Of a stretch of 64,000 nucleotides of DNA, positions 1-13,442 are shown one piece after another. The notes under the pieces are model-generated. The model did no database searches, was not told the origin of the DNA, and saw nothing but the letters and a program-made list of their open reading frames with translations. Position numbers and translations under genes: made by a program. How positions within the stretch are numbered: the stretch's first letter is position 1; each line of letters opens with the position of its first letter. This DNA comes from Lamellibrachia columna (Eukaryota > Annelida > Polychaeta > Sabellida > Siboglinidae): NCBI GenBank assembly GCA_963662155.1, contig OY759261.1, positions 48,053,908 through 48,117,907 of the forward strand, given 5' to 3'.

Positions 1-2500
1 TGCAGTAAACTGTGAATAATCCAAAACACGGTTGCAGTGACGATGATGCATGATACCAGCTACGCATTTAAAGACAAATAGTGCTTCTGCCTACTCAATG
101 TCGGCCTGGTGGATTACCATAAGCGAGATTAGTCAACTAAAGGTACCACTTCCACTACGCCAATGAGAGAGCTCGAACTCTCTAGCCTGAGATGGCCTTA
201 GTACGATACACGAGTTGGGCAGCAATGGCATATTTCTCGATGTGCTGCGCTGTTGGTCGCCAACTCGTTCAAATCGTGGTGTATTATTGCCAGGACTACA
301 TTATTTGACATCGCATCGACCAAGGTCAACATGGAGACAGAACAATTATCGCAGCAATAATTGTACAGTTCAGACCACAGTTAGATGACTATGTTATCTG
401 GTGAAATCGGTGTCAATAAATATTTTTACCACCCAATATACCTTTGTCAAAACCCGTCAACAATAATGGAATGGAAATGTCTAGCATGTCACAGTGACAC
501 AAATTAAATTGCTGTGCTGCTTGAAAGATACCTTGCACAGTGTTTCTGTGGAGACAATGAAACATCATAAAGTTTTGGCAGCATCCCTGCTTTCGTACGT
601 TATGCCCCGTTTGTAATAGTAGCTGTAAACAGTGTCGGTTGTTCACTTCGTTTCTCTCGTAAACTACTTAGAAAAGATTTGTGCCCTCTGGCGTCGTATT
701 GGGCAGTTTGTTCTACTGTATATTATCTACTTGATCATGATGACTGCGTTCGTCATACGCCACGCAATGTTCTCGGTAGTAATTACGTAGTCTGATTTCC
801 GAACCGAATGCACCATAATACATGCGCGTGTTTTTTCACAAGTAACACAATAAAACCGACTGTGTATTTGACGCTGAACTCAACTGATTGCGTTATCAGG
901 TAAAATGGTCGGGCTTTGACCGTCATAGTCTATTAAACCAAATAAAAACGACGAGAGACAGACATACATACAGATAGACACACGCGCACGAACACGCAAA
1001 CGCACACGCAAATGCACACGCACGCACGCACGCACGCACGCTCGCACGCACACGCACACACGCAAACATATAGATACAGAGACAGAGGCACACAAATTAG
1101 TTAGGAAAAATACCTAAAAGAATGCAGCTTAACACTAACTAGAAATGAAAACATTGAAAAGAACAAGAAAACATCAAACAGAAGTGTCTAAGATACTGAA
1201 TGGCTTTGATAGAAGTATTTGTTCTCACTTAATGATGACAGAAGAACTATAGCATATGAAGTAACTATAGTGAAATAATTGTGTATATTGGATATCAGAA
1301 AGTATTAATTCTCACAGAGCTACTAATTAATGGAACACATTATAGATAATCATAGATCTACTGATTATGTAAATGCTAGCAGATAGGTAGATGATTAATC
1401 GTTGGATTATCGATAAGCCAACGCCACCCTTGTCCATTTGACATTTGCGTTTTTGGTTTGGATGGGAAACTTGTTAAATCGTGTTAAAAATAGATAGATC
1501 TTGTTAAATATTATTAAATCTGGTTAAATCGTCTCACGTGCTTTTCGTGTTGCCAGAACCAAACAGCTGCAGCTACGAGCAGGTAAATGGGAACGATACG
1601 GGACGGGAATGCAGCAGTATAATAATTAATGCAGCAATATTATTTAGTTCAGCAGTACAATAATTATTTTGCTTCACCCCTTTAAAAAAGGGTATATTGA
1701 AGAAGAACATTTATTTTGTATTACACACTGTAAATGGCAACTTCGACGCTCGCGTATGGATAACTCAGTTGGTAGAACGTTGGTTGCGTTAGCTCTAGTG
1801 AGGCTCAGGCGTTGCTGTAATGTTATATATACGGCAAATATAAAATTGCAGATACAGATTAAATGGAGCCACCGGCAACATAAGCGGGCATGGAGCTGCC
1901 GAACAGACATGATTGTGTGACTTGTATGATTTCATATGATGCAGTATGTACTTATATACTTAGACTCCTCACGCAACACAGCATTTTAAGGACAATTTGT
2001 GCAGACAGAATAAAAACCGGACGATTTTCACCGCACTTGCGTGTTGTGTATATAGTGCCTGGATCGAGGAACATTAACACACCTCGATAATGTTGACCGG
2101 TGCATGGTTCTATGCAAGACAGGATGAAGAAATCCACAAAAATGTGTGTAGTTGTGTAGTGCTCTGTGAACAGGAAACAGTAAACCCGTATTTCTCCATC
2201 CACGTGATTTCACCAAGATCATTGGTGAGCAAAGCACGTTCAGAGCAGGAAGGTGGACATTTCCTTGTTTTGTGCCACGTTTGAGGTTTGATTCAAGAAA
2301 GGCAGAGTCAATGCATGGTCCCAACCCAAAGGTTGTTTTCCGCAAACCGAACGTCAGTGTCAATATCTTCCCAGCAGCTCACTCTTCCCAAACGCGACGT
2401 ATCAATGTTGTCGAGTCAATTGCTTTCTAAAAGTTGCTAACTAATTAGCTCTTTCGTTTGTTCATTGCACATTTTGCAGAGGTTGAGCTCGTTCGCTCGG
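1..2500. other. Non-coding stretch with a CA/CG-rich simple repeat
   Basis: I see no supportable gene here. At about 955-1090 there is an impure purine/pyrimidine-alternating array (ACAC, ACGC units) that opens meaningless reading frames on the minus strand. The rest is unique-looking AT-rich sequence with short open frames and no recognisable domain. Confidence 0.6.
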
Positions 2501-2549
2501 ACGACTGCGGCGATAGTTTTGCCAGAACTGCCTGGTTAAAAACCAAAGC

Positions 2550-4705
2550 CAACAAGAATCAAATTTGACATCGAGAAACTTAAGGATCCTGATGTAGCAG
2601 AAGCATTCGAAGCAATGATAGTTGGGAAATTTGCACCACTTATCATACTGGATGACAAATATACCGACGTGAACTTGCTGACCAACACCTTCAACAAAAT
2701 AGTGACCGACACAGCCCACGAGATCCTTGGAAAACACCGTCGGACAAAGAAACCATGGGTCACAACAGACATCCTAGATCTTTGTGACGAAAGAAGGGAA
2801 CTGAAAAGGAGAAAATGTGATCCTGAAAGTGCAGCAAAATACAGAGAAGTCAACAAGAAGATTAAACAAGATATGAGAAGAGCAAAAGATAACTGGATAG
2901 CAGAACAATGCTGTGAAATTGAAGACAGCTTGAGCAAGAACAACAGCAAGAAGGCTTATCAAATAGTGAAAGACCTGACATCAGTGAAGAAAGGGATAAC
3001 TACCACTATCCAAGACAAATCAGGGAAATGCCTGACAGAAGAACAGCAGATCCTCAATCGATGGACAGAATACTGCTCAGAATTGTACAGCCACAACACC
3101 AACGGAGACCCAGCAGTACTAAATTGTCCACAGACTACTGAAGAGGACGACTACCCCATTCTTCGTGAGGAAGTGGAGGCTGCAATAAAGTCTCTGAAAA
3201 AAGGAAAGTCAGCTGGAATTGATAACATACCAGCAGAACTGGTTCAAGCTGGGGGAGAAGCCTTGATTACCACACTTACAACAATCTGCAACAAGATCTG
3301 GCAGACAGGAGAATGGCCCACCCCATGGACCCAGTCACTGATCATAACACTTCCCAAGAAAGGCAACCTACAGATGTGCCAAAATTACAGAACAATCAGC
3401 CTCATCAGCCACCCGAGCAAAGTCATGTTGAAGATACTACTCAACAGACTCAAACCCCAGGCAGAAGAGATTATCGCTGAAGAATAAGCGGGTTTTCGAG
3501 CAGGACGGAGCACCAGTGAACAGATCTTCAACCTTAGAATCCTTTGCGAGAAACACCTTCAACATCAGCAAAGCCTGTATCATGTCTTTATAGATTTCAA
3601 GAAGGCCTTTGATAAGGTATGGCATGCGGCCCTATGGGCAACCATGAGGAAGTACAACATTGGCTCCAAGCTTGTCCGAACCATTGAACACCTATATGAC
3701 AATGCCACCAGTGCAGTAACCTTCAACAGCAGCATAGGAGACTGGTTTCGAACAACAGTCGGAGTTCGACAAGGATGCCTACTATCACCAACGCTCTTCA
3801 ACATTTTTCTGGAAAGGATCATGACTGATGCTTTAGAAAACCATCAAGGCACTGTCAGCATTGGAGGCAGGACAATCACCAACCTTCGTTTTGCTGACGA
3901 CATCGACGGCTTAGCAGGAGATGAACAAGAACTAGTCAATTTAGTGGAGCGCCTTGAAAAAAACATCTACATCATATGGCATGGAGATCAGTGCCGAAAA
4001 GACCAAACTGATGACGAACAACACACAAGGCATCAGCACAGAGGTCAAAGTTAATGGACAGAGACTTCAGACAGTAACAAGCTTCAGGTACTTGGGATCA
4101 ATTATCACAGATGAGGGTTCCAAACCGGAGATACTTGCCAGGATTGCACAGACAACAGCAGCACTAACAAGGTTGAAACCCTTATGGAACGACATAAACA
4201 TCACGGTCAGTTCGAAGATAAGGCTGATGCGCTCCCTTGTCATGTCCATCTTTCTGTACGCTTGTGAAACATGGACCCTCTCAGCAGATCTACAGAAGAG
4301 GATACAAGCCATGGAAATGAGATGCTTTCGGAAGATCTTGCGCATATCATACAAAGACCATGTTACTAACGAAGCTGTCCGCAACAAGATCAAAGAAGCC
4401 ATCGGACCATATGATGACCTTCTTACAACAGTTAAGAAGCGTAAACTGAAGTGGTACGGTCATGTATCACGATCATCTGGCCTTGCAAAGACTATCTTGC
4501 AAGGTACCGTAAGAGGGGGGAGACGAAGAGGTAGACAGAAGAAGAGGTGGGAAGACAACATCAAAGAGTGGACAGGAATGGAGTTCGCTGACTCCCAGAG
4601 GGCTGTCGAGAACAGGGAAACGTGGAGAGAGCTGGTTAGAAAGTCATCAATGGTGCCCCAACGATCCTTACGGGTTATGGGAAAGTGAAGTGAAGTGAAG
4701 TGCCT
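2550..4705 (+). mobile_element. 5'-truncated non-LTR retrotransposon (LINE)
   Basis: This insertion keeps the reverse-transcriptase half of a LINE ORF2 and lacks the upstream endonuclease domain, as expected from incomplete target-primed reverse transcription. It ends just past the stop in a short GTGAA/GTGAAG tandem tail (4680-4702), a simple-repeat 3' tail common in LINEs. The coding frame is broken by one stop and one frameshift, so it is not autonomous. The clade was not resolved; the C-terminal zone resembles invertebrate endonuclease-reverse transcriptase proteins. Confidence 0.9.
2615..4688 (+). pseudogene. LINE reverse transcriptase, one stop and one frameshift
   Basis: The enzyme would copy its own RNA at a nicked target. 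Seen in order: a basic linker region; the RT entry motif with GKSAGIDNIPAEL (about 3207-3245); LPKKGN (3350); an in-frame TAA at 3485-3487 just before AGFRAGRST; the FIDFKKAFDKV block (about 3590-3618); RQGCLLSPTLFN (about 3768-3803); and the catalytic FADD at about 3889-3900. A +1 slip in the A-run at about 3957-3963 then moves the reading to the frame 3954-4688, which carries the thumb and C-terminal region (YLGSIITDEG, WYGHVSRSSGL, GRQKKRWEDNI). Apart from those two lesions the protein is continuous, which suggests a fairly recent loss. Family assignment is firm; clade is not. Confidence 0.92.
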
Positions 4706-5056
4706 GGTTAAACAAGCAATATATGTTCGCGTGTTCTTCACAATCAGTCGCGCGTGTCAACATTGGTCGTCGAAGTAGTTGTGAAAGACACAGGTGATGA
4801 CCTTCACATTTTCACATATTGAACAAAACAAGAAAGTTGACAAGAAGTACTGTGCAATGTCTTTTATTGGCCGTGACTGGGTGCCCATACTTCGGTACAA
4901 ATGTTCACTCAGCTGCTACGCATGCGTATATGTCCACATAGGCAATTGAGACATTGGGTGTGCAATGCGCTTCCCTTTTTTCACTCTAAAAATTAAACAT
5001 TTGTCAAACTTAATATTGCATCGCAGCAATCAGAAAAACACAAATGTTGACTTTGA
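4706..5056. other. Non-coding, nothing recognised
   Basis: Short AT-rich spacer between the LINE tail and the Tc1-like fragment. No domain or RNA gene was seen. Confidence 0.5.
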
Positions 5057-5266
5057 ATGACACTGTTTGTTATGCCGAAACTGTCTAATGCTGAGCGCGA
5101 ACGTACTTTGGGCCTTCTGGAGGCGGGACAGTCTGTAGTAGAGGTTGCGTGTGTCTTTCGGTGCAGTAAACAGACTATTCATAGTCTGCGGACACATGTC
5201 CAGACCACAATAGAGAATTGCATTTGTGGCAATGTTAACGTTTTGTCTGATTATAAGAACACTTGA
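5057..5266 (+). pseudogene. Tc1/mariner-like transposase N-terminal fragment
   Basis: The 69-residue frame contains LSNAERERTLGLLEAG followed by a helix-turn-helix (VVEVACVFRCSKQTIHSL). This is the paired-type DNA-binding half found at the start of Tc1/mariner transposases. Similarity fades after about residue 45, and no DDE catalytic domain or terminal repeats were found nearby. It is most likely a dead fragment. A chance match is possible given the length, but the spacing of the two helices argues for homology. Confidence 0.6.
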
Positions 5267-6380
5267 CCATCACAAATTCTGAAATAAATGTGCAGCAACT
5301 GCCATCATCTCATTGACATGCTCACCAACTTTAATAAAAATCACATACTTCAGCTCTTTTAAAATGCCCCCACGTGCGATGCCCGTCAATATTTACAAAA
5401 ATAGCCGTGTATTCATGCGCCCACGTGGCCCATAGCAGAAAAATTCGCATAAATCCCTCCGCCAGTTAAACTCTAAAAAAGGCAATATTTCACAGCCAAT
5501 AGCTTCTATAAAAAATGTGAATATTCCCGCTCAAAGGCACCCATGTCACATAATATAAATTTATTAAATTCACATTTCACAATTTCACGTGCCCTACCTG
5601 CAACAGTAAACAGGAAGGTCAACTGTGGTCTTACGCCTCCAGATAAATTGGTCAGTGGCCGATTTGCCGATTTCCTAAGGTCATAGGCACCTGGTGTTAC
5701 GTCACGCGGAGAAGACCGACAAATCAGACTGCAGCGTCTGCGTGATTAGTTTGCGACTGCAATCTCGTCCAGTGAGCAAGTCTTTAGAGGACGTTGACAG
5801 TGGACATCTCCGAAGTGGTCTGCACTTGGCAGGAATTCGTTATGTTGGACCAATTCTAAAACCAATGCACCGTGTCACATGTCACGTGTGAAATGTGTTC
5901 TGAACCCCACCTAGACATTCTGACCCATGATTGTCCAGTACATGAATATGTACAATAGTCATCGCATCTAACCTTCATGCTGCATGATCAGGACACAAAA
6001 TATCTACATGTCAGGTTTCTTGGTTTGCTCAGTGTATACCCACTTGTCACATTGCCCGTCATACTTTGGGTTTGCTATGCCATCTGTTTATCACGTCTAT
6101 GTAATATCATTGTGTGTCTACCGTCATATTAGTAACCTGTCACAGTGTGCGTGCGTATTTGTGTCGCGCTATATAAGCGATTGTGTCTGTAACGACGAAC
6201 CGAGTTGACCTCATTGTGCGATCAAGTCGGCGCCACGTGGTGCGCCCATTCTTTGAAAGTATCACGTGGGTGGCCTTGAATAAAATATGGTAAGGTCGAT
6301 CACCACACGAATAGCATAGCATGCGACTGTAATTAGTACATTGAGTTCACAACATAGTTGCACAATCGGTGACATTCTGA
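5267..6380. other. Non-coding, nothing recognised
   Basis: About 1.1 kb with only short frames lacking recognisable domains. No RNA gene was identified. Confidence 0.5.
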
Positions 6381-8820
6381 ACCTACGGCAGGGATCAGCA
6401 AATTTATGGGACGAGGGCCAAAATTGGGAGTGCTATGTTAAGGCGGGCCAAAGCTTTTAGGCACGGAAAAACACAGTATTATTATCTGCTTTGCAAGGCT
6501 AAAAAATATGATACTATACAAGTAGAACATGGAAACATTTTCGAAACAATGCAAGATAAGTCAGCACATCTAATGAATACAGTCAATGCGAAGGATGGTG
6601 CTGCATATTCTTCGACAACTGACCGAACTGTGGGCAGAGCAGTGAGATTGAGAGTTGCAGAAGTTCCGTCAAACGTGTGTCCTTGAGTCGGCACCGGAGG
6701 TTCTTGATATGATTCATGGCTGAGAATCCTGATTCACATGATCATGTGCTGCAGAAAAGCACCAAAAATGTTCTGCTTCGATCAGCACTGGAAATCGCAC
6801 AGGCATTAGCGTTGTCCAGAAAAGCACGAGATCGTCTTTCACAGCATTAACACATTTTTTTAGTCTTGGCACCACCTAGAAATCGATGAAATTGTCCTAA
6901 CGCTGCTTCGTCGACTGCAACCGTTTGCGACAATGTTTGGCAAATAGCTGGCTCCGCAGTAAAAGGGCTTGCAACAGAGGAGCAAACGTCGTCAATAGCA
7001 GCGAAGTCAGCGAATCGTCCGCTGAATGCAGTCTCCAGGCTGTTAAGAACATCAGCAAGTACCCGCTTGGCGTCTGCGATACGTTCATCGTCTTCGCCAG
7101 AGAATTCTCTGGTGAACTTGAAGTGCTGAAAATTGCCGCCTTCTGCATGAACTTTGAAAAGTGTCACCTTGTCCTCGAAGCCCTTCACCGCTTCGTACAA
7201 ATTACACAGCAACTTGCGCCGTACTTGTAGCAGCAGGTTTAGTTTATTTAGGTGTCCGAAAATGTCTGTCAGAATGCAAAGTCGCACCCGAAACTTGTCA
7301 TCTTCCAAATGGGCAACTGGGTGATCAATTTCTTTGAGAAAACTCACGATACGAGGAAGCAGTGCAGCAAATCTCTCAAGAAATGCGCATATACTCAGCC
7401 AACTGACACTGTTGTAGAATACCACATCGTCGAATTCTGCATCATCAAGTGCAGCCATGTGACTTTGGAACCTCCTGTGGTTGAGAGAACGTGCGTGGAT
7501 AAGGTTCACGCTCTCTGCAACAGTTTTCATCGTATCCTGCAGACTACAGCCTGCTTTCACGCACAATGGTTGCTTGTGAATTATGCAGTGGTATGATATC
7601 AGATTTGGCTTTCCGATTTCTTGACGGAACAACGCAACGAATCCAGCTTGATGACCAAGCATGCTGGGCGCGCCATCTGTACACAGTGAAACAAAATTTG
7701 TCCACGTCAAATCATTTTCTTCGCCGAACTTCAACAGCGCACTGCAAACGTCCCGCGCTGTCGTTGTGCCCTTCAATGGGATCAGGCACAGGAAGTCTTC
7801 TGATGCACCTTCGTTGAAATACCGCACAGATACCATCAGCTGTGCCGTGTCACTTTTGTCAGTGCTTTCGTCGAGAGCAAGTGAAAACGCAGGACAGGCT
7901 CGCAACTTTGTCATCAGCTGCGTGAAAATGCCACCATTCAACTCATCACATCGACGGGCACATGTGTCGGGTGAAAGTGGCAGTTTCCCAATCTGTTGCA
8001 CAATCTTATCTTTGTTCTGAAAACCAGCGAACAGAACTTCGGCACTGGCCATGAAAGCCTTGTTGAACAATTCTGCGTAAGTAAGCGGCACCTGGTGTTA
8101 AGCGAGTAAGTAACAGATGCGATAGCTGGCTTCATTAAGATGGCTCGAAGTGTTTGTAAACACAGATACCCTCTTCGTCTCGCCCAAGTATGAAATCGTT
8201 TCTTGAACTCCGTCATGCGTTCGTCCGTTTCACGTTATAGCGTTTCAAATCAGAAACGCTTTCTCTGCATATCAAACACGCTTTTTTATCATGTTCGCGA
8301 TAGCAAAAGAAGTACTCATGCTCCCAGGCAGCGTCAAACGCTCTCTCTCCGGAATAATCACAACGACGTTTTTTCCCGATATACGCCATAGTCCTGAGAT
8401 TCACAAATTCAATGTTAGCTGTGTCGAAGATGATTTGTTATTGAGCGATGTTTCATCCAGATTTCTGGGAATCGAGCGTTAGCTTCTGTTATATTAACAG
8501 TAGCGCCGCCTAGCGAACATCTCTGCAAAGGTGAAGGTTGTTGCTATTAAATGTGTACAAAGTTTACTCTGGCGAACTGATATTAAGTGAACAACAAAAT
8601 TAGTGCTTCATAATATTTCAAATTTGTGTAAGCTCTATGGCTGTTTTGTAAAGTTGAAACAGTTAGCATAATTGTTTTGAAAACCATCAGGAAACACGTT
8701 ATCTAGTGCTCATAGAACAACTGGAAAATTGGTACTGAAAAATATTATATTGCTGGCACGGTCACGCGGGCCAGTTGAAAGCGGGCCGCGGGCCAGAGTT
8801 TGCGGACCGCTGGCCTACGG
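6381..8820 (-). mobile_element. hAT-family DNA transposon, copy 1 (2.42 kb)
   Basis: The element proper runs 6389-8812. Its ends are imperfect 14-bp terminal inverted repeats: CAGGGATCAGCAAA at 6389-6402, and the complement of CAGCGGTCCGCAAA at 8799-8812. It is flanked by an 8-bp target duplication with one mismatch (acctacgg 6381-6388, gcctacgg 8813-8820). CAG-starting ends plus an 8-bp duplication are diagnostic for hAT. It carries a decayed transposase on the minus strand and belongs to the same family as the element at 40083-42549. Confidence 0.93.
6847..8404 (-). pseudogene. hAT transposase (copy 1), N-terminus broken
   Basis: The long open part (6847-8091, 414 aa) is the catalytic and dimerisation region. 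It shows FSLALDESTDKSD (RNase H-like start), LCTDGAPSMLG, and CIIHKQPLC, as in GTF2IRD2/EPM2AIP1/ZBED-like hAT relatives. The N-terminal part (8213-8404) has the CLIC zinc-binding half-site but then loses roughly 19 codons, including the following histidine segment, by comparison with copy 2. Further shifts lie between 8091 and 8213. The C-terminal hAT dimer motif is incomplete. It is probably unable to make a working transposase, although a truncated catalytic domain could still be expressed. Confidence 0.85.
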
Positions 8821-10080
8821 TTAACCGATACGTTTTTAAACACACTTAAAATAGTATTGGTATAATCAAACTTTACTTCCGCAATGTCAACTTTGTTCAA
8901 CACCTGTGAATGCTGCCTGTGAACTAATAATGGCAGGTGTTGTTGAGCTGCAGTACCTGTAGCGGTGTGTAATTAAACGAAAGTTATATTATGTGGTACG
9001 CCTCCCTGCACGGGCACAACTCCAAACCCGTGGTTTCAGTACCTTTTTAATGTACACATCCAAAATGTGTCCCATATAGATGACCTTGCAACATTTCTTT
9101 CCTTTGCCTACCCTACCATGCAAGGGAAGAAGGGCTGAATGATCAATCAGGCTGGTGGGAATGGAAGAAAAGGGCTCGGTAGTCGAGTCAATGACTGCTG
9201 TTATAAATGTTGTCGACGAATGTTACGTGTGTTTCGCTGGCCCACGTGTAGATATTGTGTTCGCACTTTGAAGCCGCAAAATAATTTTATGCAGTGGTTC
9301 ATTCAAGAGTCCAACATCCCTGACATTCACTGTGAACGGACGGGCGGGCAAGCAAACAACTAAATAGGTAGGTATTTCGAAGAATGGGTGTATTGGATCC
9401 ACGTATGAAGAATCTAAAAGTCTGAACCCTGACCCGTGTGAACTGGCAACGTATCATAAATGACAGTTGTTAACTCCCGACCCTGACTTATGATAGGAAT
9501 CAGGCGAGCATGTTGGCTGACTAGCTAGCAGGTTGTCAAGAAAATATGCTAGCTGGCAGCCTGCGACATTTCGAGAACAGCCGACGGGGACTGACAACAA
9601 CTTAGACGTGGTCCGTGTACGATGCCGTGAGTCAGCTTTAGTAACTTGATATAGATAAACAGATATAAACAGTGTAAGGCGCCTTGAGCTATCCCAAGGA
9701 CCGTGCTGTTCAAGAACTGTTATGTAATTAATCTGGGACTTACAGAATCAAATCGTTGCAGCAATGACAGGTTCGGTCCGCTGTGACACCAAGGTACCAC
9801 GCGTACAACGATACATATATGACGAACATCGCGAACGATCAGTTTATGTAAGTTTTCACAAACGAACAATAACTAATGTAAACGTTTCTCCACACGCCAC
9901 GAGACAGAGTTAGTTGATCGAAAACCGTACCATCCTTTGTCATAGCAACATTAATTTTTTCTAAAAAATATTAAGCAACTCACGAACCACCGCCACCCTG
10001 GTACCCGCCCCCCACCTCGCACACAGTCACTCTCCAGTAGGCAGAATACACCAAAAAAGGACGTCATAATTTTATATTTA
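8821..10080. other. Non-coding, nothing recognised
   Basis: Unique-looking sequence with no supported gene. The small frame at 9139-9363 has no recognisable domain and no coding signature. Confidence 0.5.
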
Positions 10081-10099
10081 TGCATTGTTATTGTCACGT

Positions 10100-10295
10100 A
10101 GCATTAGTGATGTACAGTGTGCATACATTAGTGATGTACAGTGTGCTTACATTAGTGATGTACAGTGTGCATACATTAGTGATGTACAGTGTGCATACAT
10201 TAGTGATGTACAGTGTACATACATTAGTGATGTACAGTGAGCATACATTAGTTATGTACAGTGTGCATACATTAGTGATGTACAGTGTGCATACA
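10100..10295. repeat. 24-bp minisatellite, about 8 units
   Basis: Tandem units of tacattagtgatgtacagtg plus four bases (tgca). Because 24 is a multiple of three, the array keeps all frames open and creates spurious peptides of eight-residue repeats on both strands. Units differ by single substitutions. Confidence 0.95.
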
Positions 10296-10434
10296 GACAT
10301 GAAATACGAGTTTTTTGTCTTGTTTGCTGCCTTATTATAAGGAAAAGGTACGTTTTCGGCGAGCGAAAACCTCGCCGTTGGCTAAAAATGGCGAGTGCCT
10401 TGCATAACTCTCCACATGCAGTTATATAGCCTTA

Positions 10435-10520
10435 GGACATATGTTACCCTGCTTAAGACATACGTTGCCCTATTTCAGACATATGTTACCCTACTTAAGA
10501 CATATGTTACCCTACTATTG
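10435..10520. repeat. Short tandem repeat, about 4 units
   Basis: Four imperfect units built on gacatatgttaccctactt. The array lies 140 bp after the 24-bp minisatellite and is independent of it. Confidence 0.8.
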
Positions 10521-10679
10521 GGAAATCATATTATGAACGATTTTTAATAAAAACCTTCGGGACACGCCGAACGAAAAATCGTCGGGATAAACAAAAATCA
10601 GTAAATTCTATGGTTTATGGGAAATCTACATATTTAGGTTTGTGTTTGTCTTGTACAAAGCCGTCGGTACCGCAACGTG

Positions 10680-10920
<241 letters not shown>

Positions 10921-13030
10921 ATGCTGTAATCCCTCAGACAGAGACAGCGTGTGTTCTCTCCTCCAAATTCCGGTATGCTTCATTGAACGAACGAAACCCT
11001 GCAGGTCAATCTTGGGTAAAGGTCTACATTGTAGACAGTGGTGGGCGAGATATTTCAATCAAGTGGTTCGTTTTCGCTGGACACTGCCCCGTTTTATCCG
11101 ATGTCCTGCCTCCTGCCCTAACTCCTAAATCCTGCAGCAAATGTGCCATTTTTCTCTTCTCCTGCCTCCTGTCTTGACTCCAAAATATCCATCTTTTAGA
11201 ATGTTCTATATCTATAAAACGCATCGGTGCATCATGAGTATGCGACTCAGTGGCGCCACCTGCCGATTAAAATGTAACGCGAATAATAAGTCACGTCGAA
11301 ACATCTATTTTTCATGTGATCTGTTTGAACGCCATGGTACCATATATGAAATATAATTTCTAGAAAACTTGGCATGGCCACAATGTGAAGTGAACTAAAA
11401 TACAATCGCATGTTAAAGTTTATGTATCCCAAACAGTTGTAGGCCTACTGGACTAATATTACATTCGTAATTCAAACTTTAGAAAATACCTCAACAGCGC
11501 GGGGCCGCCAGACAAATAATAATAAAAGTTTAAATTGACAAGACGGAAGCCGTAAGATGGATCGGAAACAACTAACGGCGTGAAAGTATCATTACAATCT
11601 CGCTACGTGGTGAGCCTGCTTGAATAAATTCAGTTATTTAATATCACAATCAGTTCTCACAATCAGACACTGACAACTGTTGGACTCTCGATAAGACGAC
11701 GGCCTCCTCATCCACTCGCCATATGGAGCTCGTTGGCTTGCTGCCTTATTAAAATTCTAGCATAACATGCTGCCACCTGCCGGGTTAATATAATCGGATT
11801 CTTCAAACCAATTGGCGTCGTATATAACCCATTTGGGCCATGTTGGCAATTATCCTTTTTGAGGCATGCAGAACACATTGATGTTGTCTTCATACACATT
11901 TAAACGTAGTTCACACGAATTCTGAACATATTGACAAAAGCCCAGTTCATTATTTCCAAACGTCAGACGTGCACGTTTCCAAATACTGTAGGCATATAAT
12001 GTGAAAAAGATCAGTTTTTTTCAGAATGCATTCCTTCAGTGTCCACTATCAATGCGTCATCACCCATATATCTATGACACGCAATTGTGGCGATAGGTCG
12101 TTCGATAACAGTATCGCTTATCCGCCTTCGTGAACTCGCTGAGGAGAGTCTGACTCCGAACACACGGTTCAACTGTTACCCACTCCATTTTAGGCGTTAC
12201 TCTGAAGCGCCAGCAGCCAATCAGCGTCATTAAACAGATTCCACACTATAACATTACTTTGCATGATTTAATTTTTCAGTGTGACAGTTGTGTCAATACA
12301 ATAAAAAAAAATTCGAATTGCGTCGTATAAACTGATAAACGTACAGTTTCATTTGATGAGTTAACCAAATCCCGGACGAGAGCCTAATTAATATAATTAT
12401 ATATGCACCCAGAACCCGGGTGCATACATATCTTCCGTCACAATGAAAGATACGGTTTAGATCCAGGCCCTGGTGTGTGCGACAAACGTAGGCGCCGCGT
12501 TTCGTAGTCTGGACAATCGAGGCTAATTCAGCAACAGCCTGTAAAAAGCTTTCTAATTTTAGCCAAATATTTTATTTGCACTTTTTGGTTTTATTGTGGT
12601 TCATTCAAACACATTTGGGCGATAAAGATGTTAAAGTATACATAAACCTCGTAGTAAAAAGGGCACACTATGTAAACATCTCAGAAACAGGAAAGGTTTA
12701 ATAGGGGTCACGACTTTGGTAGAACATCCAACATGTTGATACTTGATGTTTCTCTCGCAGAATGTATTTTATAATGTTGTCACACTACCGGAGACAGAAA
12801 TACATTTACAAAGCATGTCAGATTTACGACACACTGATGTGAAAATTCGTTGTTCCATAACTGACATCAACAAAATCAACAAACGGGTGCAAATGCGATC
12901 TTTGAGGTTAAGGGATACCTTTCTAATTCATGCAGCGCTGGGAATCGTTGGCTTTTATGTATCCCGTTTTTAATGTTGGATACAATAAGAAACTGCTTCG
13001 CGTGGGAAACTAATTTGCTTTGGTGCCTGA
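10921..13030. other. Non-coding stretch flanking the GALNT-like exon
   Basis: Apart from the dispersed repeat at 11715-11950, I see only short frames. A 65-bp segment at about 12538-12602 recurs at about 20519-20584 (shared core tctaattttagccaaatatt, with a few changes). A small palindrome, tgcaccc-loop-gggtgca, lies near 12403-12423. Confidence 0.55.
11715..11950. repeat. Dispersed repeat, copy A
   Basis: About 235 bp closely matching 27235-27475 in the same orientation, with scattered substitutions. The shared segment runs from a cgccatatggagctc-type start to gcccagttcattatttccaa. The minus-strand peptides it opens in both copies are similar simply because the DNA is. No terminal repeats were recognised, so the class is unknown. 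Confidence 0.85.
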
Positions 13031-13038
13031 TACCTTAC

Positions 13039-13216
13039 CAGCCGTTTGACGTCTCGCAGTGGGCGTCCAAGAACATAATGACGTCACCCGTGGCTGCCTC
13101 GGCTCCCGCTAGGCGCGCGCTAATCAGGCCAAGGCGTTTCGGGGTGCGGACGATCTTCACTATGCCGTCCGGCCACGTGTCCAGGACGTATTGGTGGAGC
13201 GGGCCCGCCAACTCGG
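13039..13216 (-). pseudogene. GALNT-like exon 3, minus-strand copy
   Basis: Polypeptide N-acetylgalactosaminyltransferase family: these Golgi enzymes start mucin-type O-glycans by moving GalNAc to Ser/Thr. This 178-bp exon has the same length as the plus-strand exon at 31186-31363 and encodes [17 protein letters not shown] followed by the metal-binding DxH motif (LDAHCE). The donor (GTAAGG) is present. At the homologous acceptor the AG of the plus copy is replaced by TG (about 13217-13218), so normal splicing is doubtful. The reading frame itself is clean. The assembly gap begins 26 bp upstream of the exon. Confidence 0.88.
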
Positions 13217-13242
13217 CAGCAAAGAACAGAGAAGTCGATATT

Positions 13243-13442
13243 NNNNNNNNNNNNNNNNNNNNNNNNNNNNNNNNNNNNNNNNNNNNNNNNNNNNNNNNNN
13301 NNNNNNNNNNNNNNNNNNNNNNNNNNNNNNNNNNNNNNNNNNNNNNNNNNNNNNNNNNNNNNNNNNNNNNNNNNNNNNNNNNNNNNNNNNNNNNNNNNNN
13401 NNNNNNNNNNNNNNNNNNNNNNNNNNNNNNNNNNNNNNNNNN
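13243..13442. other. Assembly gap (200 N)
   Basis: Exactly 200 Ns, which is probably a placeholder length. It lies between the GALNT-like exon 3 and the first viral gene, so it hides the left border of the viral insertion and possibly more viral genes. Confidence 1.

Noticed and set aside
1755..1830. tRNA-like D-arm (taactcagttggtagaac)
   Set aside because: The A-box resemblance is fair, but no matching B box, acceptor stem or anticodon arm could be folded by eye; at best a decayed tRNA-derived SINE head.
12743..12973. 76-residue plus-strand frame before the GALNT-like exon
   Set aside because: No recognisable domain, no splice partners, and composition like the surrounding non-coding DNA.
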